A stretch of DNA of 64,000 nt from Epiperipatus broadwayi (GCA_028023455.1 JAQFVV010006472.1:1179886-1243885); one strand, 5' to 3'. Positions 13,311-23,089 are shown, counted from the stretch's first letter. The notes: generated by a model not told the origin, from the letters alone. Made by a program: numbers and translations.

Positions 13311-13486
13311 CATTAAAACCAATCAACACTTAGACAATTCCAATATAAATAATCAATAATCTCAAACTGTTGTCAAGGCAACCTTCTTTATTGTTAAAAG
13401 ATGTTGTCTTGACAACAGTTTGAGACTGTTGATTGTTATTTATATTGGGATTGTCTAAGGTTTGGCTGGTTTTAATGAAAATTATT
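13311..13486. repeat. Inverted repeat containing the TTGACAACAG family
   Basis: The left arm (about 13311-13385, minus sense) and right arm (about 13404-13486) share, read outward, TTGACAACAGTTTGAGA, TTTATATTGG and ATTGTCTAAG. The core CAACAG..CTGTTG can itself form a small hairpin. The same core occurs at about 7272 and 7627 in direct orientation. Confidence 0.65.
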
Positions 13487-13489
13487 TTA

Positions 13490-16400
13490 GAGGTATTTTT
13501 AAAAAATTATAGAATACAATATTATAACTAAATAAGTATAAAATTTATATATATATATATTATTTAAATTATGATTTTAAAGATGTATTTTAATTTACAG
13601 ATTTATTTTAGTATTATTTATTTATTATTTTAAAAACAGTTTATTTATTACAAAGTTAAAAAACATTTTTATTCCCTGAATGCTGCTGCATTTCAAGAAA
13701 TTTTTATTGAGCAAAATTTATCTCTATAACAGAGACAATAGCAAAGGGCTACATTTGAGTGAAACCATATGAACAATATCTAAGGTAATGACTTAAATGT
13801 TTCATCATTAGGAAAAAAAATATGTAAAGTCCCTGATTTTAGATTGAGACTCTCTCTTAATCTTCTTTCAATAAGCAAAGTCAATACATTATATAGAATA
13901 TTAATCATTGAATTTTATTATAAAAATGAATGACTAGGAAAAAAGCATTTGCTCCAAAAGACTTCTCTCTTTTGAGAGATCTATTAACATCTTGGAATAA
14001 AATCATCTCAATGTACAATACATTTCTAATGACACAAGAATATAGAAATTCATGAATACTCTTGATGCTACAATGTATATTAGCAATAAAATAACTAAAA
14101 GGATACAACTTGGAATTTATTATGAATTAAATTTGCAATCTTACGACAATGTTATTATGGAATATCAAAAGAATAAATAGTGCTATTATTTATATAAAAA
14201 TTGAAATATAATGTCTCAATGTTTTACTATGGAATATTTTTTATAAAATGTTTCATTCATGTGGATAAAAAATTCTGTAATTGAAATATCAATGAACTTC
14301 AAATATAATGCTTATTTCATATACTTCATATTATGAAAAATGTGAAAATTAAGCAGAGATCTCAGGACTTATGAACTTTATTTGTATAGTATCTGCAAAT
14401 ATTATTCTGTTGATTTGTATTAATAAATATGCTTTTTAATGGAGTTTTAATTAAGGAATATCTGACAATTCTTGGAAAGATTAACCAGATCATGTTTTCA
14501 TTATATATTTAATTACTATAGAATGTATATGTTCATCTAAATATAAACTAATCAAAAAGAAAATTTAGATTACTTTAAAACAAAATTTAAATATAGTACC
14601 TTTCTTAACACTACTTTTAAATGTTATTTAAAATTTGTTAGTCTGTTATTTTGTTTTCATTATTAATATATATTTGAAAATCAATAGATTTTAAATATAA
14701 GTATTTGTGAATTAGATAGTGTATACTTTATATACCTTGATAATAATATAATTTTGTATTTAAACTGTTAATCTTATATTTATGATTGTAAAGAAAAATC
14801 AGGAAACAAACTAAACAAACTTAGTTATTTTTTAAATATATTTTAAGGGTTTATTTATAAGTGCTTATGCAAATATAATATTTTCTTACTGGTTTATTGG
14901 CATATCTTTCTTCACAACATCTGCTAGATATATAAATAATAAATTTGTACAATATATGCTATCATATTATTGATAATTAATTCATAATCAAGTATTCTAA
15001 TCAAGATTATACTTTATTTATTATGTTTCTTATATCAATAAGTTTTTATTTTTTAATAATGAAAATTGATTCTCATTATTATTCATAGTTTATTGATCAC
15101 ATTATACTTTAATAACAACTTAGAGTTTCTACATATTTTATTTTCATATTAAATATTTGGCTAGCCAAAATATTAAATAAACATTTACATATTTTAATAA
15201 TTCATACAAAAAGTAATATTTTAATAATCCATTGTATTATTTTAGTATTTTCTCATTTACATTTTATTGAGTACTGTGATTAAATAATTATTAAAAAGTA
15301 AGCTTATGTCTTATTAAACACTAATTGGTTAAGTTCATATATTTATTTTCATTTAAATTGATATACACAGGCACTCAACATTATTTGTACTTTCATAATT
15401 TATGTTTATTTAAACATTAGTGTATAAATATTTCCTGCTAGTACAATCTGATATCCCAAATGGGTCTTGAAAAAAATCATTCATTTAATTTTATATATTT
15501 TTATACTATTATAGTATTATGTATGTATATATGATAAGAACACACTGATTTTATTTTTTAGAAAAAATTATTTTTACACTTCCAGTGCCTAATATTTTTT
15601 ATAATATTCATAGTTTGCAAATAGTTATAATACTGTTGTTGTTTTTTTAAATAAATAAATGATATTAAATTTGCAGCTAAAAAGCACATATCTGTTCTAA
15701 CTGTATAGTTTTTGCAGGATAGGCAAATACCATTTACATTACAGTAATTATCTAAAACATCGTTCTAAAAAATATGATGTAAGTGAATTCATTAAAAAAT
15801 ATTACTGAAGAGAGAATATGATAGGAAATTACAATTAAGCAAACTGTTGATGGTTTTGGGAAAATAACCCTTGCTTCAAGAAAAGGTAGAGGATAATCTC
15901 TTAAGATATCAAATATACAGATTAAATTATTATAGATATGTAAACTTATTGTGTTTTAAGGATTAATTTGTATAATTGATATAAAAATCATTTTGAACTT
16001 CTTACTCTTTTTTATTTTTTTCTCACTCTTTTTTTCTTTTGTCTTATTGAATCTTGATGGTGATGCTTTTCTTTAATTCTTAATTAGTATTAATAATGAT
16101 TATGAGTATATTAAAAAATAAATCATCTGCCTATTAAGTCAAATGCTGTTTGATCCGCAGTATTGGCAGAATTCAGAAGTTCCAATTTCAACTTGGCCAA
16201 ATCAAGATGGAATTTAAATTTTCCTCAGTAGAAATTGAATCATAATATTTATTTCACCAAAAAATGAGTTTATATTTGAGCTAATTACTTAGGACAATTA
16301 AATACAGCAATAAAGAATATGTGCAAATAATATTTTTAATTCTATTAATGTTGTTGGTTTATATGAGTGACTAATATATTCTACTGCTTTTGGTGAAGAA

Positions 16401-16620
16401 ACACCACTTGACTTTATTTTTGTTTGTTTCTTTAATTTTTTTTAATACTTTTATTTAACTTAGAAATTTTGTTTGTTTGTTTGTTTGTTTATTCAGGATA
16501 AATTTTGTAATTGAGATTTAATAATTTTTTATAAAAGGAATTTTTTTAAAATTTTATACAAATGTTAGAAATCAATAGCAATGCAATATGATCATAAAGT
16601 ATTTCATGTTGGTTCCCTGG
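13490..16620. other. A+T-rich sequence, nothing recognised
   Basis: No recognisable domain, tRNA or terminal repeat is visible. A minus-strand frame of 67 codons at 13905-14108 is not considered a gene. A short GTTT tandem run lies near 16470. Confidence 0.4.
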
Positions 16621-16638
16621 TTTATTTACTTTATAGAT

Positions 16639-16860
16639 GTTGTAATTATAAATTTATTTAAACACACATTCATTACGTAAATAATTATTTATAGGTGTTA
16701 GTGGATTAAATTTTAAATACGTTAATATTTGTTCATAATATTCATTAAGGCTGTAGCCTCAAGCACATGTGTATAAAATGCAATAGTAGGAACCTCTACA
16801 GGTCTTAAAACCACAAGCTTACTCATTGGAAGAAAAGAGGGGAACACCTTCTTTACTTCA
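16639..16860. mobile_element. Decayed non-autonomous repeat related to the insertion at 52.4 kb
   Basis: It starts with GTTGTAATTATAAATTTATT, as does the insertion at 52400-52629. It then has TTAAGGCTGTAGCCTCAAG, resembling the terminal inverted repeat of that insertion, and next GAACCTCTACAGGT and CCACAAG, which match the minus strand of the same insertion. No coding capacity is seen. Class (MITE or SINE) is unsettled. Confidence 0.5.
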
Positions 16861-16939
16861 ACCTACTTTCTATTTAAATAGATGAAGCTGAAGTGGTTCG
16901 ATCTGAGAGTGTGAAGCTATTCAATACTTCACTAATTAA

Positions 16940-18120
16940 GTCCACATTTCTTATTACACATTAATACTCATGAAATATTTGTTCAGTAAGTTTTCAGTGA
17001 TGTGTATAAGAGAGAGGCATATTTTTCAAATACTTTTGTTTTTAAAAAAAGATAACCTTAAAAAGTATTAATGATCAATTAAAATAAAAATAAAAGCACA
17101 TTTTTCTGTCAACTGAATATAAAGGTTGCTTAATTTGAAATGGATAAAATTTTATTTCTCTTGATTGTAAATTTTATTTTTAAAAAAATGTTTTTTTCCA
17201 TAAACATATTAAAATTGGAATCAATTTTTAGTATACCACAAATTCCTGTTAAAATGGATGATTGCAACATTTTTATTCTTCATTTTAAATGGAAATATAC
17301 CTGAATATTAAAAAATTAAAAATAATATATATATATATATATATGTTTTATAATAAATATTTTTATTTATTTTGTAAATACTAAAAAGTTAAAAATAATA
17401 TATATTAAAAATATTTCATAACCAAATTATTCTCATTTTTATTGAAAATTGTTGGATGTGATAATTCTACTGCTTTAGATCGAATTTTTTATAATATAAA
17501 TTCTACTGTATTGCTTTTATTTATTTCTTTTAAATGAAAAACAAAATCTGAAGAGATCGGTATCTTATGGGTCATCAGCAAATATCAATAGTTTTTACTT
17601 TATTATTCTTGAAGAAAATATTTTTAAGGATGTTTCTTCCTTGTGGTCTCATTTTCACTCAAAGTTTTTGGAATAAAAAATATGATTTTTTGCTTGTTTA
17701 TTAAATATTTCTGATTATTTTTATACAATAAATAAAAAGAATTTACATATTCAATTTCATTTTATTCATTTATATTTTATTTTTATAAATAGAAGTTAAT
17801 AGACTTGACTGTAATATTAGCAATGAAAATCATGGTGTAGGTTTGCCCATGATTAATGTGAATATCATTTAACATTATTATCTGTCAAAATTGACATGGT
17901 ATTAGAATTTTTTAATATTTTAATAATTATAAAGCAAATAGAAGATTTTAAAACAGAATCCACATTTTTTCATTCACATTAAAAAAACTTAAAAATAAAA
18001 CAGAATTCATTCATTTTCTGAAAGAGTGGTTCACTAAATTGTTAATAATGTTTACATCCTTTATTCTTATTTACAACTTAGGATAATAAACTCTTTTAAT
18101 TACTGTATATTAAAAAATCA
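16940..18120. other. A+T-rich sequence, nothing recognised
   Basis: No open frame or structured repeat can be supported apart from a short (TA)n near 17325. Confidence 0.4.
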
Positions 18121-18125
18121 AAAAA

Positions 18126-18297
18126 TAATTGTTTTCTTCAATCCACATTTGGGAAGTTTTATATTTAACTTGAAATAAAAGCATGGAGTGTCTAGAAATT
18201 AATTAATTCAATGATTAAATTAATTAATTTCTTGACATACCATATTTTATTCCAAGTTAAATGTAAAAATTCCAATGTAGTTGAAGAAAGTAATTGT
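18126..18297. repeat. Foldback repeat, about 170 bp
   Basis: The left arm (18126-18212) pairs with the right arm (18215-18297). Shared landmarks are CAATTACTTTCTTCAA-type ends, ATTTAACTTG(A/G)AATAAAA and GAAATTAATTAATT at the centre. There is no coding capacity and the arms have diverged. It is probably a MITE or a collapsed palindrome. Confidence 0.6.
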
Positions 18298-18617
18298 TGT
18301 TGTCATTGTTTTAGCTTTTTAGTGCACAGTAAATAAAGTTGTTCATTATAAAATATCATATATATTATTTTGACTTTTTAGATTTCTTATTAACATTTTT
18401 TATTTTCTATTTAAAATATATCTTACATTAATAAAATTAATGTTTTTTTTTATTTTATTATAATGACATATGATTTGTGTTGATCAAGATTTTTTATTTT
18501 CAGGCTTTTCAACCATAAAATATTATTAATTTTTATATTAATTCTTTAAGTCAATGTTCTGTCTCTATTTTCAAATATTTTAATATATATATTGTGTGTG
18601 TTCAAAAGTGTGAATGC

Positions 18618-18619
<2 letters not shown>

Positions 18620-18682
<63 letters not shown>
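18620..18682. repeat. (TA)n microsatellite
   Basis: About 30 uninterrupted TA units lie directly outside the minus-strand tail of the PLE composite, which begins at about 18683. PLE insertions are often found at such tracts. Confidence 0.9.
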
Positions 18683-18685
<3 letters not shown>

Positions 18686-18743
18686 AAACCATAAAACAAT
18701 ACAATACTAGATTAAATTTTAAAAATTTTACATAAATCCTTAC

Positions 18744-18786
18744 ATAACCATGGTTTCATCTACTACAAATAGACCTTCTCAAGTGA
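18744..18786 (-). ncRNA. Hammerhead-like motif in PLE C minus-arm tail
   Basis: This is the inverted counterpart of 22834-22876. It has the same CTTGAGAAGG core variant, TCTA..TAGA hairpin, GAAACC and ATGG. The GTG that would form helix I in the plus copy reads TAT here, so helix I is broken. Confidence 0.35.
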
Positions 18787-18804
18787 AAATCAATCTAAAA
18801 GAAA

Positions 18805-18809
<5 letters not shown>

Positions 18810-18839
<30 letters not shown>

Positions 18840-18841
18840 AT

Positions 18842-18873
<32 letters not shown>
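18810..18873. repeat. Two (TA)n tracts around TAATCTTTA
   Basis: These tracts mark the outer junction between the PLE C minus-strand 3' UTR and inserted palindrome B. Matching (TA)n lies at 19785-19834 on the other side of B. Confidence 0.8.
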
Positions 18874-18875
<2 letters not shown>

Positions 18876-19082
18876 TATTAATCAATGTCTGTATTCCAAT
18901 TATAATAAAATATATATAACTATTCAAAACAATACAATAATTAATACAGTAACAATATTTTAAACAAATATATACCAATTTAATAGAAGTACTTTCAACT
19001 ATCTATGTAGTCGTTGTCAACTAGACTCAAATTGTATTAGAAAAAACCGTTACAAATGTAAACAAAAGCAATACGTCATACA

Positions 19083-19322
19083 TCAATTTTCCCACAATTC
19101 ATTAATTTTTATATTGGCTGTCTGTCTATTTATCAACTGTTGTTTTTCACTTTTTATTAACATAGCTTCTTTAATTTTGCGTTTATTATTATTTCTTTCA
19201 ATACACAGAATTTTAACTTTATTAAAATCAAAATCAAAACCATAATTACATGTTACATTATGATCAAAAAATACTGATGGTGATACATCATCATTTCTAA
19301 CATTCTCTTGTCTTGATTTTTG
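19083..19322 (-). pseudogene. Penelope-like GIY-YIG endonuclease, C-terminal 80 residues (minus arm of B)
   Basis: The minus-strand frame runs from the palindrome centre to a stop just after ELWEN. It contains FDHNVTCNYGFDF, then RNNNKRKIKEAMLIK and LINRQTANIKI. The KRKIKEA segment holds the catalytic Glu position of PLE GIY-YIG domains. The GIY and YIG motifs and the whole RT are absent, so this is only the 3' end of an element. Its sequence is identical over these 80 residues to the opposite arm, indicating very recent origin or gene conversion between arms. The open frame extends through the spacer but that part is not homologous to PLE protein. Confidence 0.65.
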
Positions 19323-19382
19323 AATCTCGATGTACATTGGAGAAAAGATCAAGGGAGCATTTGTTATTATATAAACGAGTGC

Positions 19383-19621
19383 AAAAATCAAGACAAGAGA
19401 ATGTTAGAAATGATGATGTATCACCATCAGTATTTTTTGATCATAATGTAACATGTAATTATGGTTTTGATTTTGATTTTAATAAAGTTAAAATTCTGTG
19501 TATTGAAAGAAATAATAATAAACGCAAAATTAAAGAAGCTATGTTAATAAAAAGTGAAAAACAACAGTTGATAAATAGACAGACAGCCAATATAAAAATT
19601 AATGAATTGTGGGAAAATTGA
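19383..19621 (+). pseudogene. Penelope-like GIY-YIG endonuclease, C-terminal 80 residues (plus arm of B)
   Basis: The plus-strand frame encodes the same 80 residues as 19083-19322, ending ELWEN then TGA. Recognisable parts are the HN..CNYGFDFDF segment, the KILCIERNNNKRKIKEA segment with the conserved Glu, and the LINR end. It lacks RT and the GIY-YIG core, so it cannot act alone. It lies head-to-head with its twin and both 3' flanks point outward. Confidence 0.65.
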
Positions 19622-19783
19622 TGTATGACGTATTGCTTTTGTTTACATTTGTAACGGTTTTTCTAATACAATTTGAGTCTAGTTGACAACGACTACATAG
19701 ATAGTTGAAAATACTTCTATTAAATTGGTATATATTTGTTTAAAATATTGTTACTGTATTAATTATTGTATTGTTTTGAATAG

Positions 19784-19784
<1 letters not shown>

Positions 19785-19834
<50 letters not shown>
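19785..19834. repeat. (TA)n microsatellite at inner junction of palindrome B
   Basis: About 24 TA units lie between palindrome B and the ORF end of the minus-strand PLE C copy. The equivalent place in the plus-strand copy has only a short (TA)n (22797-22811). Confidence 0.85.
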
Positions 19835-19836
<2 letters not shown>

Positions 19837-19857
19837 AACAAACCTTCCCATAATTCA

Positions 19858-20748
19858 CTACAAATTCCACCTTCCCATAACATCAAAAGAAGTCTTCATA
19901 AGATTGATAGCCTCAGAATCAAGGAGTTTTATCATCAAAGTCTCCTTTATTCTTCTTTTTAACTCATTCTTTTCATAAAAAATAACCGAAGCATTGTTAA
20001 ACAATATTCTATGACCTGTATTCAATTCATGAATATATAAAGCTGAGTTAAGATACCTATGTTTAACCCTACTTATATGAACCTTAACCCTTTCATTAAG
20101 GCTAAATTTACTCTGACCTACATAAAATTTACCACAACTACATGGAATTTTATAAACAATACCAGGAATAGACCTACTATCAATAGACTGCTTTGAACCA
20201 TTAAGTAATGAATTCAAATCAGAACCTTTCCTCCATGCAACCTTCATTCCACCTAACAAATGACTATTCCTATAAACCAAATTATAAATTGATGCTTTAA
20301 ATGGTAAAGACATATAATCATCATCCTTACCAACAAAATTCTTATCATCCAAATCACGACTATAAACATTATTATTAAATATCACTTTTTTAATAAAATC
20401 ATGATTATAACCCAATTCTACATATTCAGCAGCAAATTGACTTCTTTGAATATCAGCATCATTATTAAAATTATTAAGCCTTCTATTCCGACAACAAAAA
20501 TTCAGCAAAGACATTTTTTTATGTATAAAAGGCTGATAACTATCAGGCCTAATCATATTTCTCAAATTTTTAGGTTTTATAAAATGACTACAAAACAAAA
20601 CATCATTAACCTTCTCAACATTTAAATCTAAAAACTTTAATTTTACAAAATCAAAACTACCCCCCTCAATTCTAAACTTAATACTAGAATCAAAACCATT
20701 CAATGCACGTAAAAACTCTTCTAATTTCTCTTTCTGAATAACAAACAA
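19858..20748 (-). pseudogene. Truncated Penelope-like polyprotein: RT C-terminus plus GIY-YIG endonuclease
   Basis: This is a 296-codon minus-strand frame, the inverted partner of the plus-strand ORF. It begins in DDCLFVIQ, immediately after the Tyr-Val of the RT active site YVDD, so the RT palm is missing. The thumb region (KFLDLNVEKV) and the entire GIY-YIG domain (GIVYKIPC, KFYVGQ, NER, HELNTGH, RRIKE) are intact without a stop. Here the G run at the frameshift site of the plus copy has six Gs and the frame stays open. It shares nearly all residues with the plus copy (differences such as R for C and R for T in the thumb region). It was probably made during insertion by template switching or twin priming. 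Confidence 0.85.
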
Positions 20749-20790
20749 ACAATCACTTATAATAATAAGTATTTCAAGAAATTTAAATGG

Positions 20791-21984
20791 TTGATTGGAA
20801 AGGCTGAAAATAAAAGTTTTGTGAAAGGAAAAGAGTTTAGATTTGGGTTTTATAAAAATAGGCCTGATGCTTCATCTGTTTTAAATTTGTCAAATTATGT
20901 TTTGAATGTATCTGATTTGGCTATTTTAGCTAAGGGTCCTGGCTTTGTTCCATTTGCTAATAAAAATTTAGTTTTTGATTTTGTTTCTGCCATTGAAAGT
21001 AATAGTAATATTTCTGATGAAAATAAAATGTCTTTACAGGTTATTTTGAATAGTCAATTACTTAAAAGAGAAAAATTTGTTTTTGCCCCTAAGGAAATTA
21101 GTTTTGTTAAAAAAAGATTGAAAGCCAATGATGAAGTATTGTTAAAAGAAGATAAAGGTGGCCGGTTTGTATTGTTAAATAATATTGATTTTAAAAGTAA
21201 AGTTTCTTTAGAATTAAATAATGGAAAATATGCTATTTTAGATTCTGATCCTGGTAAAAAAATAAAATCTAAATTAATTAAGATTATGAAAGTTATGGAA
21301 AATAAAAAGATTTTTGATAGAGCTACTTATTTAAATTGTTACCCTAGTGATTTTGTGGCTCCAAAGGTTTTCTTTAATTTGAAGTCTCATAAAGATAATT
21401 TTCCTTTGAGATGTATTTTTGATTTTACAGGAGGAATTGTTGATAAAATATCAAAATTTATTATAAGATATTTTAAGGATTATATAAAATTGGGTCAATT
21501 TTGTGTTTCTTCTTCTTTTGAGGCTTTTAAGAAAATAAATGTTTTTGTTTTGGATGATGATTGTGTTTTTGGTAGTTTAGACATTGAAAATATGTATCAA
21601 TCGGTTAATAGATTAAAAAGTATTGATGTTTTTCTTTCAATTTTAAAAAAATTAGAATGTTTTTCTGCAGATAAGATTAAGGTTTTTCATGATTTGCTTT
21701 TGCTGTTAGAGGATTCAATGTATTTTATGTCTAATGATGTGTTTTATAAGATTAGAGAAGGTTGGGTTATTGGTTATGTCATTTCTCCATTGATGTGTGC
21801 TGTCTATATTGATTATTTGGAATGTAGTATTATTAATATGTTTTCATGTTCTATTAAATTATTTGTTAGGTATGTTGATGATTGTTTGTTTGTTATTCAG
21901 AAAGAGAAATTAGAAGAGTTTTTATGTGCATTGAATGGTTTTGATTCTAGTATTAAGTTTACAATTGAGGGGGGGTGGTTTTGA
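20791..21984 (+). CDS. Penelope-like element reverse transcriptase (5' portion of ORF)
   Basis: This 397-codon frame is counted from a TTG; it stays open upstream to about 20743, at the junction with the inverted copy, so the true start is probably lost. Order: the PLE N-terminal signature NLSNYVLNVSDLAILAKGPGF (residues 32-52); RT motif 1 DKGGRFVLL (121-129); PLRCIFDF (205-212); motif A SLDIENMYQSV (262-272, with Asp264); motif B IGYVISPLM (327-335); motif C YVDDCLFVI (361-369). These are the palm motifs of Penelope-like RTs, which copy element RNA using DNA 3' ends. The frame ends prematurely at WF because a run of seven Gs (21969-21975) adds one base relative to the inverted copy. The rest of the protein continues in the next frame (21935-22777). 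Confidence 0.9.
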   Translation: MIGKAENKSFVKGKEFRFGFYKNRPDASSVLNLSNYVLNVSDLAILAKGPGFVPFANKNLVFDFVSAIESNSNISDENKMSLQVILNSQLLKREKFVFAPKEISFVKKRLKANDEVLLKEDKGGRFVLLNNIDFKSKVSLELNNGKYAILDSDPGKKIKSKLIKIMKVMENKKIFDRATYLNCYPSDFVAPKVFFNLKSHKDNFPLRCIFDFTGGIVDKISKFIIRYFKDYIKLGQFCVSSSFEAFKKINVFVLDDDCVFGSLDIENMYQSVNRLKSIDVFLSILKKLECFSADKIKVFHDLLLLLEDSMYFMSNDVFYKIREGWVIGYVISPLMCAVYIDYLECSIINMFSCSIKLFVRYVDDCLFVIQKEKLEEFLCALNGFDSSIKFTIEGGWF

Positions 21985-22777
21985 TTTTGTAAAATTAAAG
22001 TTTTTAGATTTAAATGTTGAGAAGGTTAATGATGTTTTGTTTTGTAGTCATTTTATAAAACCTAAAAATTTGAGAAATATGATTAGGCCTGATAGTTATC
22101 AGCCTTTTATACATAAAAAAATGTCTTTGTTGAATTTTTGTTGTTGGAATAGAAGGCTTAATAATTTTAATAATGATGCTGATATTCAAAGAAGTCAATT
22201 TGCTGCTGAATATGTAGAATTGGGTTATAATCATGATTTTATTAAAAAAGTGGTATTTAATAATAATGTTTATAGTCGTGATTTGGATGATAAGAATTTT
22301 GTTGGTAAGGATGATGATTATATGTCTTTACCATTTAAAGCATCAATTTATAATTTGATTTATAGGAATAGTCATTTGTTAGGTGGAATGAAGGTTGCAT
22401 GGAGGAAAGGTTCTGATTTGAATTCATTACTTAATGGTTCAAAGCAGTCTATTGATAGTAGGTCTATTCCTGGTATTGTTTATAAAATTCCATGTAGTTG
22501 TGGTAAATTTTATGTAGGTCAGAGTAAATTTAGCCTTAATGAAAGGGTTAAGGTTCATATAAGTAGAGTTAAACATAGGTATCTTAACTCAGCTTTATAT
22601 ATTCATGAATTGAATACAGGTCATAGAATATTGTTTAACAATGCTTCAGTTATTTTTTATGAAAAGAATGAGTTAAAAAGAAGAATAAAGGAGACTTTGA
22701 TGATAAAACTCCTTGATTCTGAGGCTATCAATCTTATGAAGACTTCTTTTGATATTAAGGGAAGGTGGAATTTGTAG
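21935..22777 (+). CDS. Penelope-like RT thumb and GIY-YIG endonuclease (3' portion of ORF)
   Basis: This is the continuation of the 20791-21984 frame after a one-base shift; real homology starts at GGGFDFVKLKFLDLNVEKV (residue 13 of the open frame), so the apparent ATG start is an artefact. After the thumb come a linker (about 50-175) and the endonuclease. Its parts are GIVY (180-183), a Cys-x-Cys pair (187, 189), YVG (193-195), conserved Arg204, the HELNTGH pair of His (224-230) and Glu253 in RRIKETL. In PLEs this domain nicks the target DNA. The usual spacing between the two Cys is two residues; here it is one. The frame ends at a TAG followed by a 3' UTR carrying a hammerhead-like motif. 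Confidence 0.9.
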   Translation: MVLILVLSLQLRGGGFDFVKLKFLDLNVEKVNDVLFCSHFIKPKNLRNMIRPDSYQPFIHKKMSLLNFCCWNRRLNNFNNDADIQRSQFAAEYVELGYNHDFIKKVVFNNNVYSRDLDDKNFVGKDDDYMSLPFKASIYNLIYRNSHLLGGMKVAWRKGSDLNSLLNGSKQSIDSRSIPGIVYKIPCSCGKFYVGQSKFSLNERVKVHISRVKHRYLNSALYIHELNTGHRILFNNASVIFYEKNELKRRIKETLMIKLLDSEAINLMKTSFDIKGRWNL

Positions 22778-22833
22778 TGAATTATGGGAAGGTTTGTATA
22801 TATATATATATGTTTTTCTTTTAGATTGATTTT

Positions 22834-22876
22834 CACTTGAGAAGGTCTATTTGTAGTAGATGAAACCATGGTTGTG
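22834..22876 (+). ncRNA. Hammerhead-like motif in PLE C 3' UTR
   Basis: CAC (helix I) is followed by CTTGAGA-type core, a TCTA-loop-TAGA hairpin, GAAA, and helix III CC-AT-GG closed by A-T. Next come TT at the cleavage position and GTG, which pairs with CAC. The fold follows the type I hammerhead layout, but the core differs from CUGANGA (an extra T and a missing base), so activity is doubtful. Confidence 0.4.
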
Positions 22877-22960
22877 TAAGGATTTATGTAAAAATTTTAA
22901 AATTTAATCTAGTATTGTATTGTTTTATGGCTTTGCATTTTTATTTTTGCTAGTATAGTG

Positions 22961-22976
22961 TTAGACAGTTTTGGTG

Positions 22977-23008
<32 letters not shown>

Positions 23009-23024
23009 CACCAAAACTGTCTAT
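22961..23024. repeat. (TA)n hairpin with 17-bp perfect flanking arms
   Basis: AGACAGTTTTGGTGTTA precedes about 14 TA units and TAACACCAAAACTGTCT follows. The arms are perfectly complementary. Confidence 0.85.
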
Positions 23025-23025
23025 A

Positions 23026-23087
23026 TTTTGCTATCTCTAGCATATATATATATATATATATATATATATGCTAGAGAAGCAAAATTT
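23026..23087. repeat. Second (TA)n hairpin
   Basis: TTTTGCTATCTCTAGCA precedes about 15 TA units and TGCTAGAGAAGCAAAA follows. The arms pair with one unpaired base. It lies immediately beside the previous hairpin. Confidence 0.8.
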
Positions 23088-23089
23088 AA

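Larger units (their letters stand above)
18915..19785. mobile_element. Penelope-like tail palindrome B, nested in palindrome C
   Basis: Two arms of about 400 bp (18915-19322 and 19383-19785) are almost identical inverted copies with a spacer of about 60 bp. Each encodes the last 80 residues of a GIY-YIG endonuclease, identical between arms, and a 3' flank running to ATAACTATTCAAAACAATAC. It is flanked on both sides by (TA)n and interrupts the 3' part of the minus-strand PLE C copy, so it inserted later. It belongs to a different PLE family from its host. Confidence 0.8.
18683..22935. mobile_element. Head-to-head Penelope-like element composite (palindrome C)
   Basis: The plus-strand copy (about 20740-22935: RT, GIY-YIG, 3' UTR with hammerhead-like motif) is joined at its 5' side to a minus-strand copy. 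The minus copy contains the same ORF truncated just after the YVDD motif (19858-20748) and the same 3' UTR (18683-18810). Between the minus-strand ORF and its UTR, at a (TA)n tract, an unrelated palindromic PLE pair (18915-19785) is inserted. The two ORF arms are nearly identical in protein sequence, so this is a young insertion. Partial inverted copies joined at the 5' end are known for Penelope-like elements. Confidence 0.85.

Noticed and set aside
20401-20625. Plus-strand frame opposite the truncated PLE ORF, and its mirror at 22010-22234
   Set aside because: The two are identical only because they are antisense to the two arms of the same PLE ORF.
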